A stretch of 64,000 nt of DNA from Biancaea sappan (Eukaryota; Streptophyta; Magnoliopsida; Fabales; Fabaceae). The translations under genes were made by a program, and so were the position numbers. The DNA lies in NCBI GenBank assembly GCA_037074585.1, contig CM073496.1, positions 45,325,001 to 45,389,000 on the forward strand, in the 5' to 3' direction. A model generated the notes under the pieces. That model was given only the letters and a program-made list of their open reading frames with translations. It was not told where the DNA came from and ran no database searches. This document shows positions 22,331 through 35,559 of the stretch, one piece after another; the stretch's first letter is position 1, and each line of letters begins with the position of its first letter.

Positions 22331-23470
22331 GTTAAAAGATAAAATAGTTTATTCATGTTCTTAATGTAGAATTTAATAATTAAGTATAATATTGCTATGT
22401 TTAGGTAATTTTTTTGTGCTTTCTATTATAAACATTTGTTCTATCTGAATGTGTTGTCTGAGCTATATTTAGTCTATTTAAGTATATTCATTAATATAAA
22501 CTAAACAAATATAAATTATGGAATGAAGTTTGCCACATTGTTCATATGGAAAATGCATCTACCAAACATACTTGTACTAAGTTTAAATTACTAATAACAT
22601 AAATGTAAAAAAAAACAAAATAATTATAATAGTGATCCGTGTCAACAAAATAGTAAGAGACATAAACAAATAAAAAAGTAAGTAGAGAATTAAAATCCGT
22701 CTAGTCCGCAATGCAAGTTTCACTCTATCTTGAACTTTGAATTCAACATAGTGACTGTAAAATGAAGCTGCTTGTACAAATCGATGATAATTGTCAACTC
22801 AACAACCAAAGCCAGGTGGTGTGACGCAAAAATAGATTCTTTAAATAATGAAGCTCCTTGAGATAATGACACGAGCATTCTTTTCCTATCAATCTCAAGA
22901 TGGGTAGTGTGTTACTAAAGTGGTTTCCATCTGTGTGAAAAGATATTTGTTCTCACTACTTCATCTATGGGAAGCTTGGACATATTTCATCAGGGATGAA
23001 GGTAGTTAGATATGACATCTTTGAAGCTAAAGTTTTAACTTTTGATCTTGTCACAACTATCTAAAATGTAAGAGTGTGGCTGTAAATCTTATTCTATTTA
23101 GGATTTTGCAAAGAGAGAGAGAAAGTGAGAGTGAGAGGTCTAAAGGGGATGTGTCAAAATTTTAGTTTAATTTGCTTAAATAGATAACTATAGCATAAAA
23201 TCAATACTTTAGATTGGCAAAAATCAAGTTAATATTTATTCACATATTAAAGTCAATATTAATTCATGTATTAATTAAGCATGTAATCAAATCTGAATGT
23301 TACAAAAGCTAAATTTTAATTTTTAATTAATAAATTTATCATGCAATCAAATTCCAAATTTAGAAGATTAATAAATTACAAAAATAACAAATTGTAATGT
23401 GCATGACGTTATATAATATCATTAGAAATAAACATTAACTCTATATAGTTAGAGTTGTTTTAGTCTATTA
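22331..23470. other. AT-rich DNA without a recognised gene
   Basis: No credible ORF. The minus strand of 22690-22950 has short protein-like stretches but no family could be assigned; it may be a further part of the Helitron. Confidence 0.45.
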
Positions 23471-23797
23471 TGAGCTTGTTTGGGAGCACGTCCAGTCTGT
23501 TAAACTGTGGGATATTGTTGCATGAAACGTGGTTTGCAGGATTTAAGCTTGTTTGGGAGATTCCACACATAACCTACAATTTGGTGAAACCTAATTTCAG
23601 ACCCTTATAACTACGTTATCTTCACAGTGGGATTTTGCAGCTTTTCCGACAAAAGCAACATGAGTTGGTGAAATATTTTCAATGAAATTCAATTTTATCC
23701 CTACCCATATATGTATGCCTAAACCCATGGATTTTAGGAGAAAAGAAGTAACCCTTGGAGTGCAGCCGAAAAACAAAGACTCTGTTTCCATTGAGAA

Positions 23798-24166
23798 TAG
23801 GGATGGCAATGGGGCGGGGCGGGGGCGGGGAGTGCCTCCCCCGTCCCCGTCCCCACCCCCAAAATCTACCTCCGTCCTCGCTCCCGATCCCAGTCGGGGA
23901 GAAAAAATATTCTCCATCCCCATTCCCCGCAGGGAGCGGGGACCCCACGGGGTTATTTAAAAAAATTTAAAATGTAAAAAAAACAATAGTACATATTTTA
24001 ATAAAAAATTTTCTCTTTTCTCTTCTAGGTTGGAGAACAATTAGAAAAATTCATCACTCATGTATGCAAGACTAACAAAATAATCAATTTTGGGAGAATG
24101 AGATTAGGGTTTTATTTTTTATTAAATTTATTTTAATTATTTTGAATATAAAATGACTAAAAGATC

Positions 24167-24209
<43 letters not shown>

Positions 24210-24412
24210 GGGTATTTTGTAAATTTATTACAATATCCTTCGGGGACGGGGACCCCGCGAGGCGGGGAGTGTGATTCCCATCCCCGTTTAACTTTCGGAG
24301 GAATTTTTCCCCCCGTCCCCGTGTACGCGGGGGAAAATTTCCAGGCAACGGGGCCCCGAATGCGGGGATCCCCGCGGGTTTCCCCGAATTCGGGTCCCCA
24401 TTGCCATCCCTA
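23798..24412. mobile_element. hAT-type MITE, 615 bp, with perfect 8 bp target duplication
   Basis: The ends TAGGGATGGCAATGGGG and CCCCATTGCCATCCCTA are a perfect inverted repeat, and ATTGAGAA flanks both sides (23790-23797 and 24413-24420). The arms are very G/C-rich (runs of GGGG/CCCC), while the middle is AT-rich with a (TA)n run at about 24168-24206. There is no transposase; it moves in trans. Pro/Arg-rich frames in the arms are artefacts. Confidence 0.95.
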
Positions 24413-24420
24413 ATTGAGAA

Positions 24421-25829
24421 AAATAGAGAATGTTAAGGCAGAGAATTTATCATTCCTTCGAGTACAGTCGAGAGGAAGAACTACCAATGAGAGTGCTGAA
24501 AAGCTTCAAGGCATTTGAGGAGCAAATTGTGTGGTTAAAAGTGTGAAAATGGGGCTAAGTGGAAGACAAAACCAAGAGGGAAAACTAAAAAAATGAAGAA
24601 CAGAGACAAAAACTTGAGAATTTCGAAAACTTAGTTTTAATTTATTGTTTGCCTTCCTTTTGGATATAAATGACCGAACATGTCCTAAAATCATTAAAGA
24701 TGAAGTTTTTGACTAGTTTGAAAAACAAAACTAAGAGATATACGTGATACATGCATGACATAGATTAAATTGAATAGACCAAAAAATTTACAAGGTTGAT
24801 TTAAATTCAAAACAAAATATATTCTGTAACTAGGGACTTAGATGAACTTAAATATGATATTAAATCAAGCAAAAGACATAAGAAAAATTTTAACTTGGAA
24901 CTTAAGTGAATAAACTAAAAAGTTTATAAAGGTCAATTTAAATTTAAAACAAAATATATTATGAAATTAGAGACCTATATGAAGTTAGATATGATCTTAA
25001 ATTAAACGAAATACCAAAAAAAAATTTTAACCAAGCACCTAAGTGAACAAATAAAAACGATTGAAGTAAATGATGAAATTAAAGCAAAATTTGATTTGAA
25101 TTAAAAACATGGACCAAATAAAGATAGATTGAACTAAAATTTAATTTTAAACTTATATACAACGTGAAAACTAATTTATTATGATTAAATTAGTTATTTA
25201 AACTATTATGTAAATATTTATATATATTTATATTTATATAATCTATTATGTACAGTAATACTAATTAATGTGGTTATTTCCTTTATTTTGAGAATAAATT
25301 TTTGATTTTTTTATGCAATTAAATTTTTTTGTATGATTTGCATATTAGGCATCACTACTATCTCATATTTCCTTTAATATAAATAATTAGTGGCTAATTA
25401 AAATTTCAATTAGAAATTAAAATTAGTAATTATTTATTAATAAAAAATTATTTTAATAATTTGATTTTCAACTAGCAATTCATTAGTACTTTAATTATAA
25501 TTCACTAATTTATTAGCACTTTAAATTAGTTCATTATTAAAAAATTAGTCAAGACTTAAAATATTAATATGGTTTGCTAAATTAGCTTTAAATAAATAAT
25601 AATAATATGTCAAAAAATAAAATATAAAATTTATATTATTTTTGGTAATTACACATTTCAAATCACGTTTACATACCAACATCATGTTTTACATCAAATT
25701 ATATTTATCTACTTAAAATTATATTTATCTAAATATCTCTCAAATATAAATTACATTTATTTAAATTTAATTTTTTTTAAATATATTTAATCAAATATAA
25801 TTTGTCTAACTCAAATTTAATTTACTGAT
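24421..25829. other. AT-rich DNA without a gene
   Basis: No credible reading frame. Tandem-like related words (GTGAACAAATAAAA, AAAACAAAATATATT) suggest small local duplications at about 24780-25030. Confidence 0.45.
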
Positions 25830-26001
25830 CTCCCAAACCAAGTTCTGGATTGGCTGATTTGACATGATACACTGGTACGATCCACCACCTATACACTCCC
25901 CCACGTGTACTCTCCCACTGCCACCCTCCCTTGCTTCGCCCTCTCATCAACGTTGCCTTTCCCTCTTCCTCCTTCCGTCCTTCGTATTCCAACGCTACCA
26001 A

Positions 26002-29000
26002 ATGCTGTAAGCCCCTCTCATTCGTGGAGGTCGTGCCTTAGGCTTTGGGTCTCTCTTCCATTTTTCTGCAAATGGGTCGAAAACCCTATGCTTCCAAGCT
26101 TCTGGAGAAGGCTTCTGTGGTAGAGTCGATTGTTATTTTTCGCCTTAATGTTTTCCTTGTTTCATTCTTTATTTGACACCTTTTATCCATAATGCCGGTA
26201 GACTACTTGGTAGTGGAATTCCAGTGGCTTCTCCGTTCCTGTTGTATCTGCTTGTATTGACCATATTATACCTGTTACTGTCATTCATGTAAGGAGAATC
26301 GCCTTCTTATTTTACTCGGTTGCCTATATGCGGCTTGTCGATGGACTTAGGGTTTTGGCTCTGTTAGGATTTATGATCGAGACTAGGAGGGAAAATGAGA
26401 GCATGTATTTGTGTTTACTTGCTTTTGTTGTGCCATGGCTTTGTTCCTTTTGTGGGGAAACTGGATTTGTCTTTTTGTTTCCGTTTTTTTTTGGACGAGG
26501 TGAGCATCTTTTCAACTCGTTGTCTCACTTTTATAACATGGCATAAGTATAATATTTAGCTGGTTGAGGATGAAATGCTGTTCCTTTTTTTGTTTTGTTT
26601 TGTTTTTTTTATTGGTGTTCACACGGAGGAAGTATGTCTACGTGATTACTTGAGGGTTTGCAATCGAATTCCTTCTCAGAAATATTGCTTACTCTTATGA
26701 TGTAAAGTACGGCTAAGCATAGTCTAGTATCACCTCTGCATTAAGGAATTTCTGTAATTCTATGACAGGTAAGCTGACTAAACTGATAATTGATTTATAA
26801 AGTATTTACTAACTTAACTATAATTCTTATTGTGCTTGAAGCCTGAAAGTACAAATCCTTCCTTGGAGAAGTCTGAACTGTTGCCCAAAAACTCAAAGCC
26901 CTCGCTGAACAGAGTGGGGTCTCAGCTTGGAAACCAAAACCCTCCAAGTCCTATTCTAAATTGTCCAAAATCCCCAGTGGAAGGAATGGTTTTGCAAAAT
27001 GAGAGAAGTTCAGCAGAAGCACAAGAAAACACAAAGTCTGAGCTGCAAGAAAAGTCTTATGCATATAGAAGGAAAAAGTCCAAACACAGTACTGCAAGTG
27101 TCAGGCGATCAGAACGCGTTAAAACTACTGTTTTCCATGCATCTAGCCATGACATTGAACCATATGTTGAAGACATCACTGTCATTGATAATGAGAAAGA
27201 TGAACCAGATGCTCAAACTGATAAAGAATTGTCAAAGCCAGAGACAAACCTGGGTGAAACAAGCTTGGAAGAAAAAGTTGACTACATCTTGCAAAGATTA
27301 AAAGCCCTTGAAAAGACTGTAGAATCCCTAGAACTCAAGGTATTTAATTAATAAAAAAATAAAATGTACATATATTGTTATTTTTCTCATGACTCATTAG
27401 CTTTATGTATTGAACATGCAAGCATGTGGAGCAAAATGCTGCCTCAGATGAAACCCTATCCTCAGCATCTATTGTGTACAGGAACTTGTACCTAGAATCC
27501 CAGAAGAAGGTTTTGATTTATTTAGTATTCCAATATCCTTTCAAGCTTATTTCTTTCTTTCTCTGGGTACTTTTTTGCCTTTATTTTTATTATAGTACTT
27601 TTGACTCCTGCCCTTTTGTTTTGTTTTGTTTTTTTTTCATATATATGCAGCTTGAAGCTTTAACAGATGACAATTGGCATCTGACTGGAAAGCTTGAAAA
27701 TGCTCTTGGAAAAATTGAAGTGGTATATTGTAATACTACTTACAGTAGCTTGTTTATCTTACAACTTGAATCTTTGTCTAGCACCACATTCTTGTTGCTT
27801 GATTCACTTAATGATGCAGCTAAATGCTTGTCTAATATGTTAATTCATCCACAAGTGTAGACTCTCGTTAGTAAAGGAATCATTCTGATTCCATCATCAA
27901 TTAATTTGTAGAATTTCTGCCTCTGTCATTCTTGTCATTATTGGTACTTATGTGCAATACTAAGTGTTATAAAGAAGTATGTTGCCAGTGTGCGGATGTT
28001 GACAGATCTTATATTGCACAAAAACAAAAGAAATTGTTTTTTTTTTTTAACTTCCTTTTGGCTTTGCTCTTTGATACTCAAATTTCTGGTTGCACCTGAT
28101 TTACTATAAAGGGTTTCTTTGGATTGAAGAGAATGGAGGAGAAAGAAAAGGAAGTGAAATTTTAATTTTGACACTTCTATTTGGATTTGAATAATTTTGT
28201 CCCTTCTCATCCATTCTCCTCTGTCCAAATATATTCTAAGTTTAAAAATGTTAGATTTAAACTTATATTGAAGACAACAACAACAACAAAGCCTTATCCC
28301 ACTAGGTGGGGTCAGTTACATGGATCGCATGACGTCATTAAGCTCTATTAATGATCAACTCTTTAGGTATCTCATTTACCAAAAGATCTCGTTCAATAAC
28401 TTCTCTAAGTGTCCTTCTTAGTCTTCCTCGACCTTTTATCACACGACTCCAAACTATCTGCTCAACTTTTCTTGCTGGCATTTCCAGCGGTTTTATTTGA
28501 ACATGCCCAAACTACCTTAAACGGTTTTCAACCATTTTTTCCTCAATAGGTGACACTCCAACTCTAGTATACGATCATTACGTATTATATCTCTTCTTGT
28601 ATAACTACACATCCATCGCAACATCCTCATCTCCACTATCCCAATTTTTTATTTTTGTTGTCTTTTTATCGCCCAATATTCACTCCCATATAAAATTGAT
28701 GGTCTTATAGCAGTACGATAAAATTTTCTTTTGAGCTTATCAGGTACTTTTCAATCACAAATAACTCCTGATGCCATTCTCCACTTCAACCACCCGGCTT
28801 GTATCCTATGTGCCACATCTTCAATAATTTCGTCGTCATCTTGTATATACTGATCCCATATACCTAAACTTTGACACTTTTGATACAATCTGATTTCTAA
28901 TTTTAACCTTCAACTCGTTTCTAGCTTGTCGCTTGTTAAACTTATAATACATATATTCTATCTTACTCATGTTCAGACGAAAACCCTTCAATTCTAAAGT

Positions 29001-31164
29001 AGCTCTCTGTAACTCGAGTTTAAAATTAATATCTTCTCTTGACTCTGTTATGAGAACAATATCATTTGCAAAAAGTATGCATTTGGGGATTTCTTCTTGA
29101 ATGTGTTTTGGTAGAACATCTAAAACTAAGTCAAACAAATAAGGGTTCAAAGAGGATCCCTGATGCAGGTTAATCTTAATAGGGAAGTCTCTTGTTTCCC
29201 CTTCAGACGTTCTCACACTAGTTATAGCTCCCTCATACATATCTTTTATAGCTCTAATATACGCAACCCGTACACCTTTCTTTTCCAAGGCTTTCCACAG
29301 CACCTTTCTTGGTATTCGATCATAAGTTTTTTTCAAATCAATAAATGCTATATGCAAGTCCTTTTTTTTACTCCGATACCTTTCCATTAACCCTCTTAGT
29401 AGATAAATAGCTTCTATAGTAGATTGCCCTGGCATGAATCCAAATTGATTTTCAGAAATACTCATCTTAATTCTTAACCTACGTTCAATCATTCTTTCCC
29501 ATAATTTCAGAGTATGACTCATAAGCTTAATCTCTCGGTAGATTGTGCAGTTCTGGATGTCCTATTTGTTTTTGTATATAGGCACTAAAGTGTTTCTTCT
29601 CCATTTCTTAGATATTTTCTTGAACTTTAAAATCTCATTAAAGAGTTTAGTTAGCCAGATAGTACCCTCCTCCCCTAAACACTTCTAAACTTCAATAGGA
29701 ATACTATTAAGACCAACGGCTTTACCATTATCTATTCTTCTAAGAGCTTCCTTGTCCTCATCAACTTTAATCCTGCGATAATTTGTTCTCTCTCCAGGGT
29801 TGTTAAATCTTTCATATCACTAGTCGACCCTGCTCCGTCATTAAAGAGCTAGTAAAAGTAACCCTGCCATCTGTTTTTAATATCTTCATCTGTAACCAAA
29901 ACTTTTCCTTATTCATCCTTAACACATCTTACTTAATCCAAATCTCTAGATTTCCTTTCTCTAGTTTTCGCAATCTTATAAATCTTTTGTTTCCTCTTTT
30001 TCGTTCCTAAGTCCTTATAAAACTATTCAAACGTTTTAGATCGTGCTTCACTTACTGCTTTTTTAGTCTCCTTTTTAGCCTTCCGATATCTATTCCAATT
30101 TTCTATGTTATTGCACAAATGGACAGCTTTAAAGCATTTTCTTATAAATTTGATTTTTTCTTGAACGGTCTCATTCTATCACAAAGATTCCTTATCTCTT
30201 TGTCTAAGACTTTTTGATTTTCTCCTAAAAGTGTTTTAGCTACCTTTCTAATTCTCTTGGCCATCTCATCCCACATGATGTTAGCATTTTCTCATAACTC
30301 CCAAGACCCTTCCTCTAACAATTTTCTCTTGAAAGTCTGTTGATTCTTCTCCTTTAGCTGTCACCACTTGATCCTAGGGTTCATTATCCTAAATTGAAGA
30401 AGATATCAGAATTAAAATTTCACTTTTCTTTCTGGCTCTCCACTGGTTCAGTTTATGCTTGTCTGCAAATTTTTACAATGTCTGGACTATAGATCTCTGG
30501 TCATTTCTCTCGATTATTTTGCTTCTAGTTTTAAGGAGAAAAAGAGCTTTTGCGTTTGATTGGTGAGACATTTCTTTAATTAGGGTTCTTGTAGTTTCTG
30601 TCTGCCTTGGTCAGTTTCGATTCTAATCCTCCTCTTTTGAACAATGGCTATGATTGGCTGAATTCTTGTAATTTCTGTTACTGTTGTATTATCTGATCTT
30701 GTCCATATTCCAGCTATTAAGAAATGTCTGTCAAAGGTTAAATAATTTCAGGACCAAAATTAACAATTAGTATTCAATAGTGTTGAAATGTATGATGAGT
30801 ATTATGTATTATCTTAGCCTTTTGGGGATGACAGTGCGTGTCAAAGGTACCTTGACATTGATGGTTTTAGAGATATTTTCATAAGAAAAAGATAATAAAT
30901 TTGACCTCATTAATTGAGCTTCTGGTCAATGATGCTCTGGACATGTATCAATGTGTCTCTGACCTATGTATCCTTGATACTCTTTATATGTAGATGGAGA
31001 AGCAGAGTAATATTTTGCTTGAAGTACTGGGGAAAGTGAAGGATGTTCTTTTGATATCAAGCATGACTAAAAGTAATGAAGCTACTGTTAATGCAACTCA
31101 AGCAATCCAAAATGCTTGTGCAGCTTCTGATTCTAAAAGAAAGAGACAGGACCATGAAAACTGA
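26002..31164 (+). CDS. Uncharacterised coiled-coil nuclear-type protein, 5 exons
   Basis: Proposed exons are 26002-26006 (tentative start), 26850-27339, 27423-27509, 27651-27722 and 30994-31164, giving 274 residues with all phases consistent. Exons 2-5 are well supported by in-frame GT-AG joints; the 5-nt first exon and its weak acceptor are less certain, and an extra exon ending at 26767 is possible. The protein has a polar N-terminus, a basic segment (YRRKKSKH, RRSERVK), a coiled coil (EEKVDYILQRLKALEKTVES) continuing through exons 3-5, and a basic C-terminal SKRKRQ before the TGA. The basic clusters suggest nuclear location. No family is recognised. The last intron (3.3 kb) contains a MITE and an antisense RTE LINE. 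Confidence 0.7.
28107..28236. mobile_element. Small MITE in the last intron of the coiled-coil gene
   Basis: TTTGGATTGAAGAGAATGGA at the left is mirrored at the right end by a reverse complement reading TTTGGACAGAGGAGAATGGA. The total is about 130 bp with no coding capacity. Target duplication not resolved. Confidence 0.55.
28273..30388 (-). mobile_element. RTE-type LINE, antisense in an intron, degenerate
   Basis: The 3' end is at 28273, with an (ACA)n tail and CCTTATCCCACTAGGTGG, the same terminus as the copy at 2475-4303. On the minus strand, 29522-28836 reads a long RT piece (QFGFMPGQST, AFIDLKKTYDR, INLHQGSSLNPYLF). The upstream region to about 30388 keeps ORF2 linker sequence with stops. 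The catalytic box reads FAND, with Asn replacing the first Asp, so the enzyme would be dead even without the frame breaks. Both strands of the host gene's intron flank it cleanly. Confidence 0.9.
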
Positions 31165-32930
31165 GAAGACTCATATTGTAACCTCGTTACTTTGCTAATG
31201 TAATTTAGTATGTTTTGAATTAAAACATCTGGTGCTAAGTATGGAGGTAATCTGAACCTATTTGTAGTTTGATAGGAATGATGTACTTCTGGTAATGGAC
31301 GTAGCAATGTACTTCTGGTACCTATATCTAATTCGCTAGTGTTTGGAGATCAATTTCTGGCTCTTCACATGGTTATTTGAACCTACCTGCACTTCTCATG
31401 GTAAGTTTAGGTCTCAGTGAGCATATATTATGAGATACTAAGTGCAAGAGAAAGAGTATATCAACAATATTAATCCAAATATATTAGAAAGAAGGTAATA
31501 CTTAAATATAACTTAAAAAAATGACAATAAAAAATTAGAAACCTAGAATTTGACCTGCATCTGGGACCAGTGAATATTGAATAATTATGTCTGGACAAAA
31601 GAAGTTTCTTATGACTATCTGGATGGCACGTTTGGAGGTTGAGATTTAGGATTTAGCATCAGCACCGACACTGCCAGCTGTGTAATATTCTGTGCATGGC
31701 TTGCCTTGTCCTACACCTAACATGAACATGGAAATGGAAGAGTTTGGGATGATGATGATTATAGTTTAAACAATAGTAACAATAATGGATCTGTCTCCGC
31801 AGGTGTCTACATTTGACGAGTTCTAGTCGGTGTAGCCAAAATTATTCTCTCCTAAGTTCAATCAAACCTCTAATACTTTATACAGATTTGTTTTGGTGTA
31901 TATACTTAATTTGCCTGTATTGTTTGTTTTTGCTAGTTTTCAAATTTGAGGATATTATAAAATTTCAGAAAATATCAACAATCTAGATGATAAAGAGTAA
32001 AACATGTAACTAGGCTCCTTTATTGCTTAGTTATTTATGGTATGGTAGATAATATATTACCTCGGAACTGGATGATAGTTCTTCCAGTGATCAAATTTTT
32101 AAGAAACGTTAAATGCTTTTAAAAATAACGAATATATTATTTAATAATGTTGGAGTTTATTTAATTGAAAGCATATAAAGCATGTGCTATCTTGGAGTTT
32201 ATTGTCAGTGTATAATATTAAATATTATTATTATCATTATTATTATCCAATTTTATTACATAATTTAATCTAAACACTTTCACCATCTTAAATCTTAATT
32301 ACCATATTAGTAATTTAATTATTGTCAAAGAGATAAAGGCACACATCGCTCATTGGAATTACACACTATTAAATATTCATGAGAATTTATTAACATGTGT
32401 TAATGATTTAATAGTTTACAATATATTCATTTTAATTTTTAATATTTAAATCAATTTGATATGTCTACACTCAATCTCTCTCTTTTTTTTTCAAAAAAAT
32501 TTTTTATATGTTTAAAAAACAAATGAAAAAAAAACAAACATAGAAAGAAATAAAAGAAAATAGCAAATTCATCTATTCAATTTTCATAGGAGACAATTAA
32601 ACACATTAATAGCTTTACTCTTGAAGCAAGCATTAGATCATAAGTGTCAAATAGTATCATCAAATAACCTAATTTTATTTCAGGACCCGTGGTCATAGAC
32701 ATCGTATGCTTCTTCTCGGCGCATTCATCAACTAAGAAACTCGTAAAAATGGCCTAAGCTAAGAAATACCTGCGTAGAGTATTATTAGTTTAAAACATTA
32801 ATATAATGGATATCACATATTTTTCTTTTGTTTACTCTGGGACCCACTCATGACGGGAAAAAACCGAAATATACAGGCATCTTCCCGGGGGTGGTGGATG
32901 AGTAGAGTAGTATACATTACCGACGCTTTC
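31165..32930. other. Intergenic, no gene seen
   Basis: Holds the 3' flank of the coiled-coil gene (possible polyadenylation words near 31200-31230) and AT-rich DNA. No credible ORF or RNA gene. Confidence 0.5.

Positions 32931-32959
<29 letters not shown>
32931..32959. repeat. (GA)n microsatellite in the cyclin 5' region
   Basis: About 14 GA units. GA tracts are common in plant 5' leaders and core promoters; the cyclin transcript probably starts near here. Confidence 0.9.
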
Positions 32960-32963
<4 letters not shown>

Positions 32964-32999
32964 AGAAGGAAGATGTGGGCTTTTGGGATAATTTAAAGA

Positions 33000-34151
33000 A
33001 AGCAATTGCTTTTCTAATTTCTCTGGCAAAGTGCGAAGAACAGAGACACACAGCCCACAATGGTAACGTCTGCGGAAAACCGTGATTTCTACATCTCTGT
33101 GTTCAGGGTTGCATCTTCACGCCTTACCCGTATGTAGAAGCAACACGCATCACTTCGCTAGAGTCATCCTTAACTCTGTTAGTATTTCATCTCTTTCTTT
33201 TTTTTTTTGGCTAATCTGAATGTGTGGCTCTCTACATTATCTGCTTTACCAATTGCACTACTCTATTTGCTCCCCGCTCGGTCTGTTTCTGGATTTAGAT
33301 AAATGGCTCTGTTTTCTTCATTTAGCTTAATTTAGTGATGTGGGGATTTCTCATTTCTGGTTTTCTTGTTGATTTTGCCCGTCGAACTTGCGTTTTTTCT
33401 CTTCGTCTTCTCATTTCTTTCGTTCTTGGGGATGGGGGAGGGAGGTTATTAGAGCTGTCATTTTCCATCCTACAGTATTGTACTAATGGGAATTAGGCAC
33501 ATGGCTTCATTGCGTAAATCACGGTAATATTTCCCGCTAATTTGGGGTGTCGGGGAGAGGAGGGGAATAAAATTGGTCACTTCGAGATCTGGAGCTGATT
33601 CTGAGAGGTAAGATCAACGTGGCGTGAATTCATGTGGGCAAATTGGGTATTTAATACTTTTCTTGAGAGACGGTTGTCGCTGTGTAATTTTCTGTCCAAA
33701 GAACATGTGATGACTAGGAGATTGAAAATAGATTGAAATAGAGTGGCTTTCTTGAAGTTGGCTAGTATACCTTTTCAGGTTTCTATTTCTACCTCATATA
33801 AGACTTGGATTAGATCTAACCAAACATCAGGATAACTCGGCTTGAACTATACATATGTGCATAAGATAGAAAGGTTTTGGAATGGTGTTTGGTGATAGGA
33901 CCTGATTGGCAGTACAAATTAGCATCCTTTCTTCTCTGTACAAGTTGACATATTTTTTTGAATAGACTAAGTTTCAGTTCTTTCAAATCGTGACATAATG
34001 AAAAGGAACTAGTATAGAAAATATAGGAGTTTAAGCTATTCCATTGTTTCTTACGACATGTCATCGAACAGCTTGAGAATTATCATACTGATCATTGACT
34101 TAATCTATTTCAAAAGTGCTAAAAAAACAAATGGTTTTTTATTGCTCTGCA
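33000..34151 (+). other. 5' leader and leader intron of the cyclin gene
   Basis: Acceptor TTGCTCTGCAG at 34142-34152 implies a leader exon upstream. The donor could not be fixed; candidates lie at about 33175-33200. No ORF in the stretch is credible. Confidence 0.45.
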
Positions 34152-34159
34152 GCTTGGAT

Positions 34160-35039
34160 ATGGGAACTCTGGCGCTTGAAAGCCAGAACATAAGCTCCGA
34201 TGTATACCTTTCACTGGGTCTGAGACAAGTGGGTAAAAGAGTTGTAGGCGTTCCACGGGTTTTATCACTTCTCTCTTCACTTCTTGAGAGATTGGTTCAG
34301 AGAAATGAACCGCTTTTGGAGGAAAAACAAATAAAAGATGTTGTTACGGTGTTTCATGGCTTAAGAGCACCTACTCTGAGTGTTCGTAAGTACATCGATC
34401 GTATCTTCAAATACTCAGCCTGCAGCACTTCCTGCTTTGTTGTTGCACACATCTATGTTGATAGATTCCTTCAGTGCACAGAGTTCAAGCTGACCTCACT
34501 CAATGTGCACCGGCTTCTGATAACCAGCATTATGCTAGCAGCAAAATTTATGGATGATGCGTAAGTGCAAGTTTGACACAATACTAGTGAACTTTCCATT
34601 TTTTCTGCTGTCAATGTTTGCATTGTTCCTTATATTAGCAAGTTTTGTGTTTTGTATAAAATTGACCTACTGGTTAATATAAGGAAAACATCTGGTTTCT
34701 TCCTCCTATTAGCTTTCTGAGTTTAACTTGCATTGCTTTAAATGGTGCATGATGTTGAAGTAGTAATGTACATGGTTTTGCAGATTTTTCAACAATGCTT
34801 ACTATGCAAAAGTTGGAGGAGTTAGCACATCTGAGCTAAACAGGTTGGAGATGAACTTTCTGTTCAGCATAGATTTTAGACTTCAGGTTAGTGTAGAGAC
34901 ATTTGAAAGATATTGTTCGCTTCTGGAGAAGGAAGGTGCAGAATCTCTCCAGATTGAACAGCCAATGCAGGCTTGTCGAATCAAAGAAAGCTGGTCAAAC
35001 AAAGATGATTCTGCATGTGCTTCCCCTATTGCAAGATGA
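34160..35039 (+). CDS. CYCP: P/U-type cyclin
   Basis: Two coding exons, 34160-34560 and 34784-35039, encode 218 residues. The protein starts MGTLALESQN and has a single cyclin-box N domain (about 65-165) with FHGLRAPTLSVRKYIDRIFKY, CFVVAHIYVDRF, NVHRLLITS, KFMDDA/FFNNAYYAKVGG and LNRLEMNFLF, characteristic of plant P-type (U-type) cyclins. These bind CDKA-type kinases and have been linked with phosphate- and nutrient-responsive cell division. The intron falls in the conserved KFMDDA|FFNN position. The ATG lies 8 nt after an acceptor (CTGCAG), so there is an intron in the 5' leader; the upstream leader exon probably begins near 32.9-33.2 kb. By eye it is closest to the P3-like branch. Confidence 0.93.
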
Positions 35040-35559
35040 AAAATGTGTAATTCCAGTATTCCACAATTAACGGAAGAAGAATCAAATTTGAATCAAATTT
35101 CAAACAGCCAAATATTGCTATATTCACACCATTAGTAATTCAATCTTTCTGCGGAACTTGTGATGTTTGGTTATGCTATGTTCACATAGTAATGATTCTC
35201 TTGATATAATGGTGACTGGTAAGTCGATGTTCAGATCAATTTATTATTATTTTTCTCAACGTTTAAGTGACATTAAAATGGGATAATTGAGTCACATATT
35301 TCTGCTGTTGGTAAAAAGTAAAAAACAGTAATAGCATCATGCACTTGATCACATAGTATGAAAGTGGTGGTATGTGACTACTTCGAAATAATTTCTTAGG
35401 TTGCGGAAGGTGTGACAGAAAGCAGTGAGTTTTATTTTCTACATATACTTGAAGATTCCAATCGAAGGAAATCTTATAGGAGGTTTATGTATGTTCTACA
35501 CCCAGAAATTTTAATCTGAAGAAGCCTACAATGAGTTTTATCTTGTAGAAGTAGCTATA

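Larger units (their letters stand above)
23473..25842. mobile_element. Candidate TIR element hosting a MITE
   Basis: GCTTGTTTGGGAG at 23473-23485 is mirrored by CTCCCAAACCAAG at 25830-25842. The interior right half is AT-rich with ATTTATCTA/AATTTGTCTAA words resembling those before the CCAAACACCC end at 41873. No target duplication or transposase was seen, so this is tentative. Confidence 0.3.

Noticed and set aside
22690..22950. Protein-like minus-strand pieces considered as a replication protein A gene of the Helitron
   Set aside because: Too short and broken; no diagnostic motif could be seen.
23597..23970. Gly/Pro/Arg-rich frames on both strands
   Set aside because: They cross the end of the MITE at 23798 and come from its G/C-run arm.
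25905..26123. 72-codon frame considered as first exon of the coiled-coil gene
   Set aside because: It starts with GTG, reads through the GTAAGC donor at 26007, and its frame does not join exon 2.
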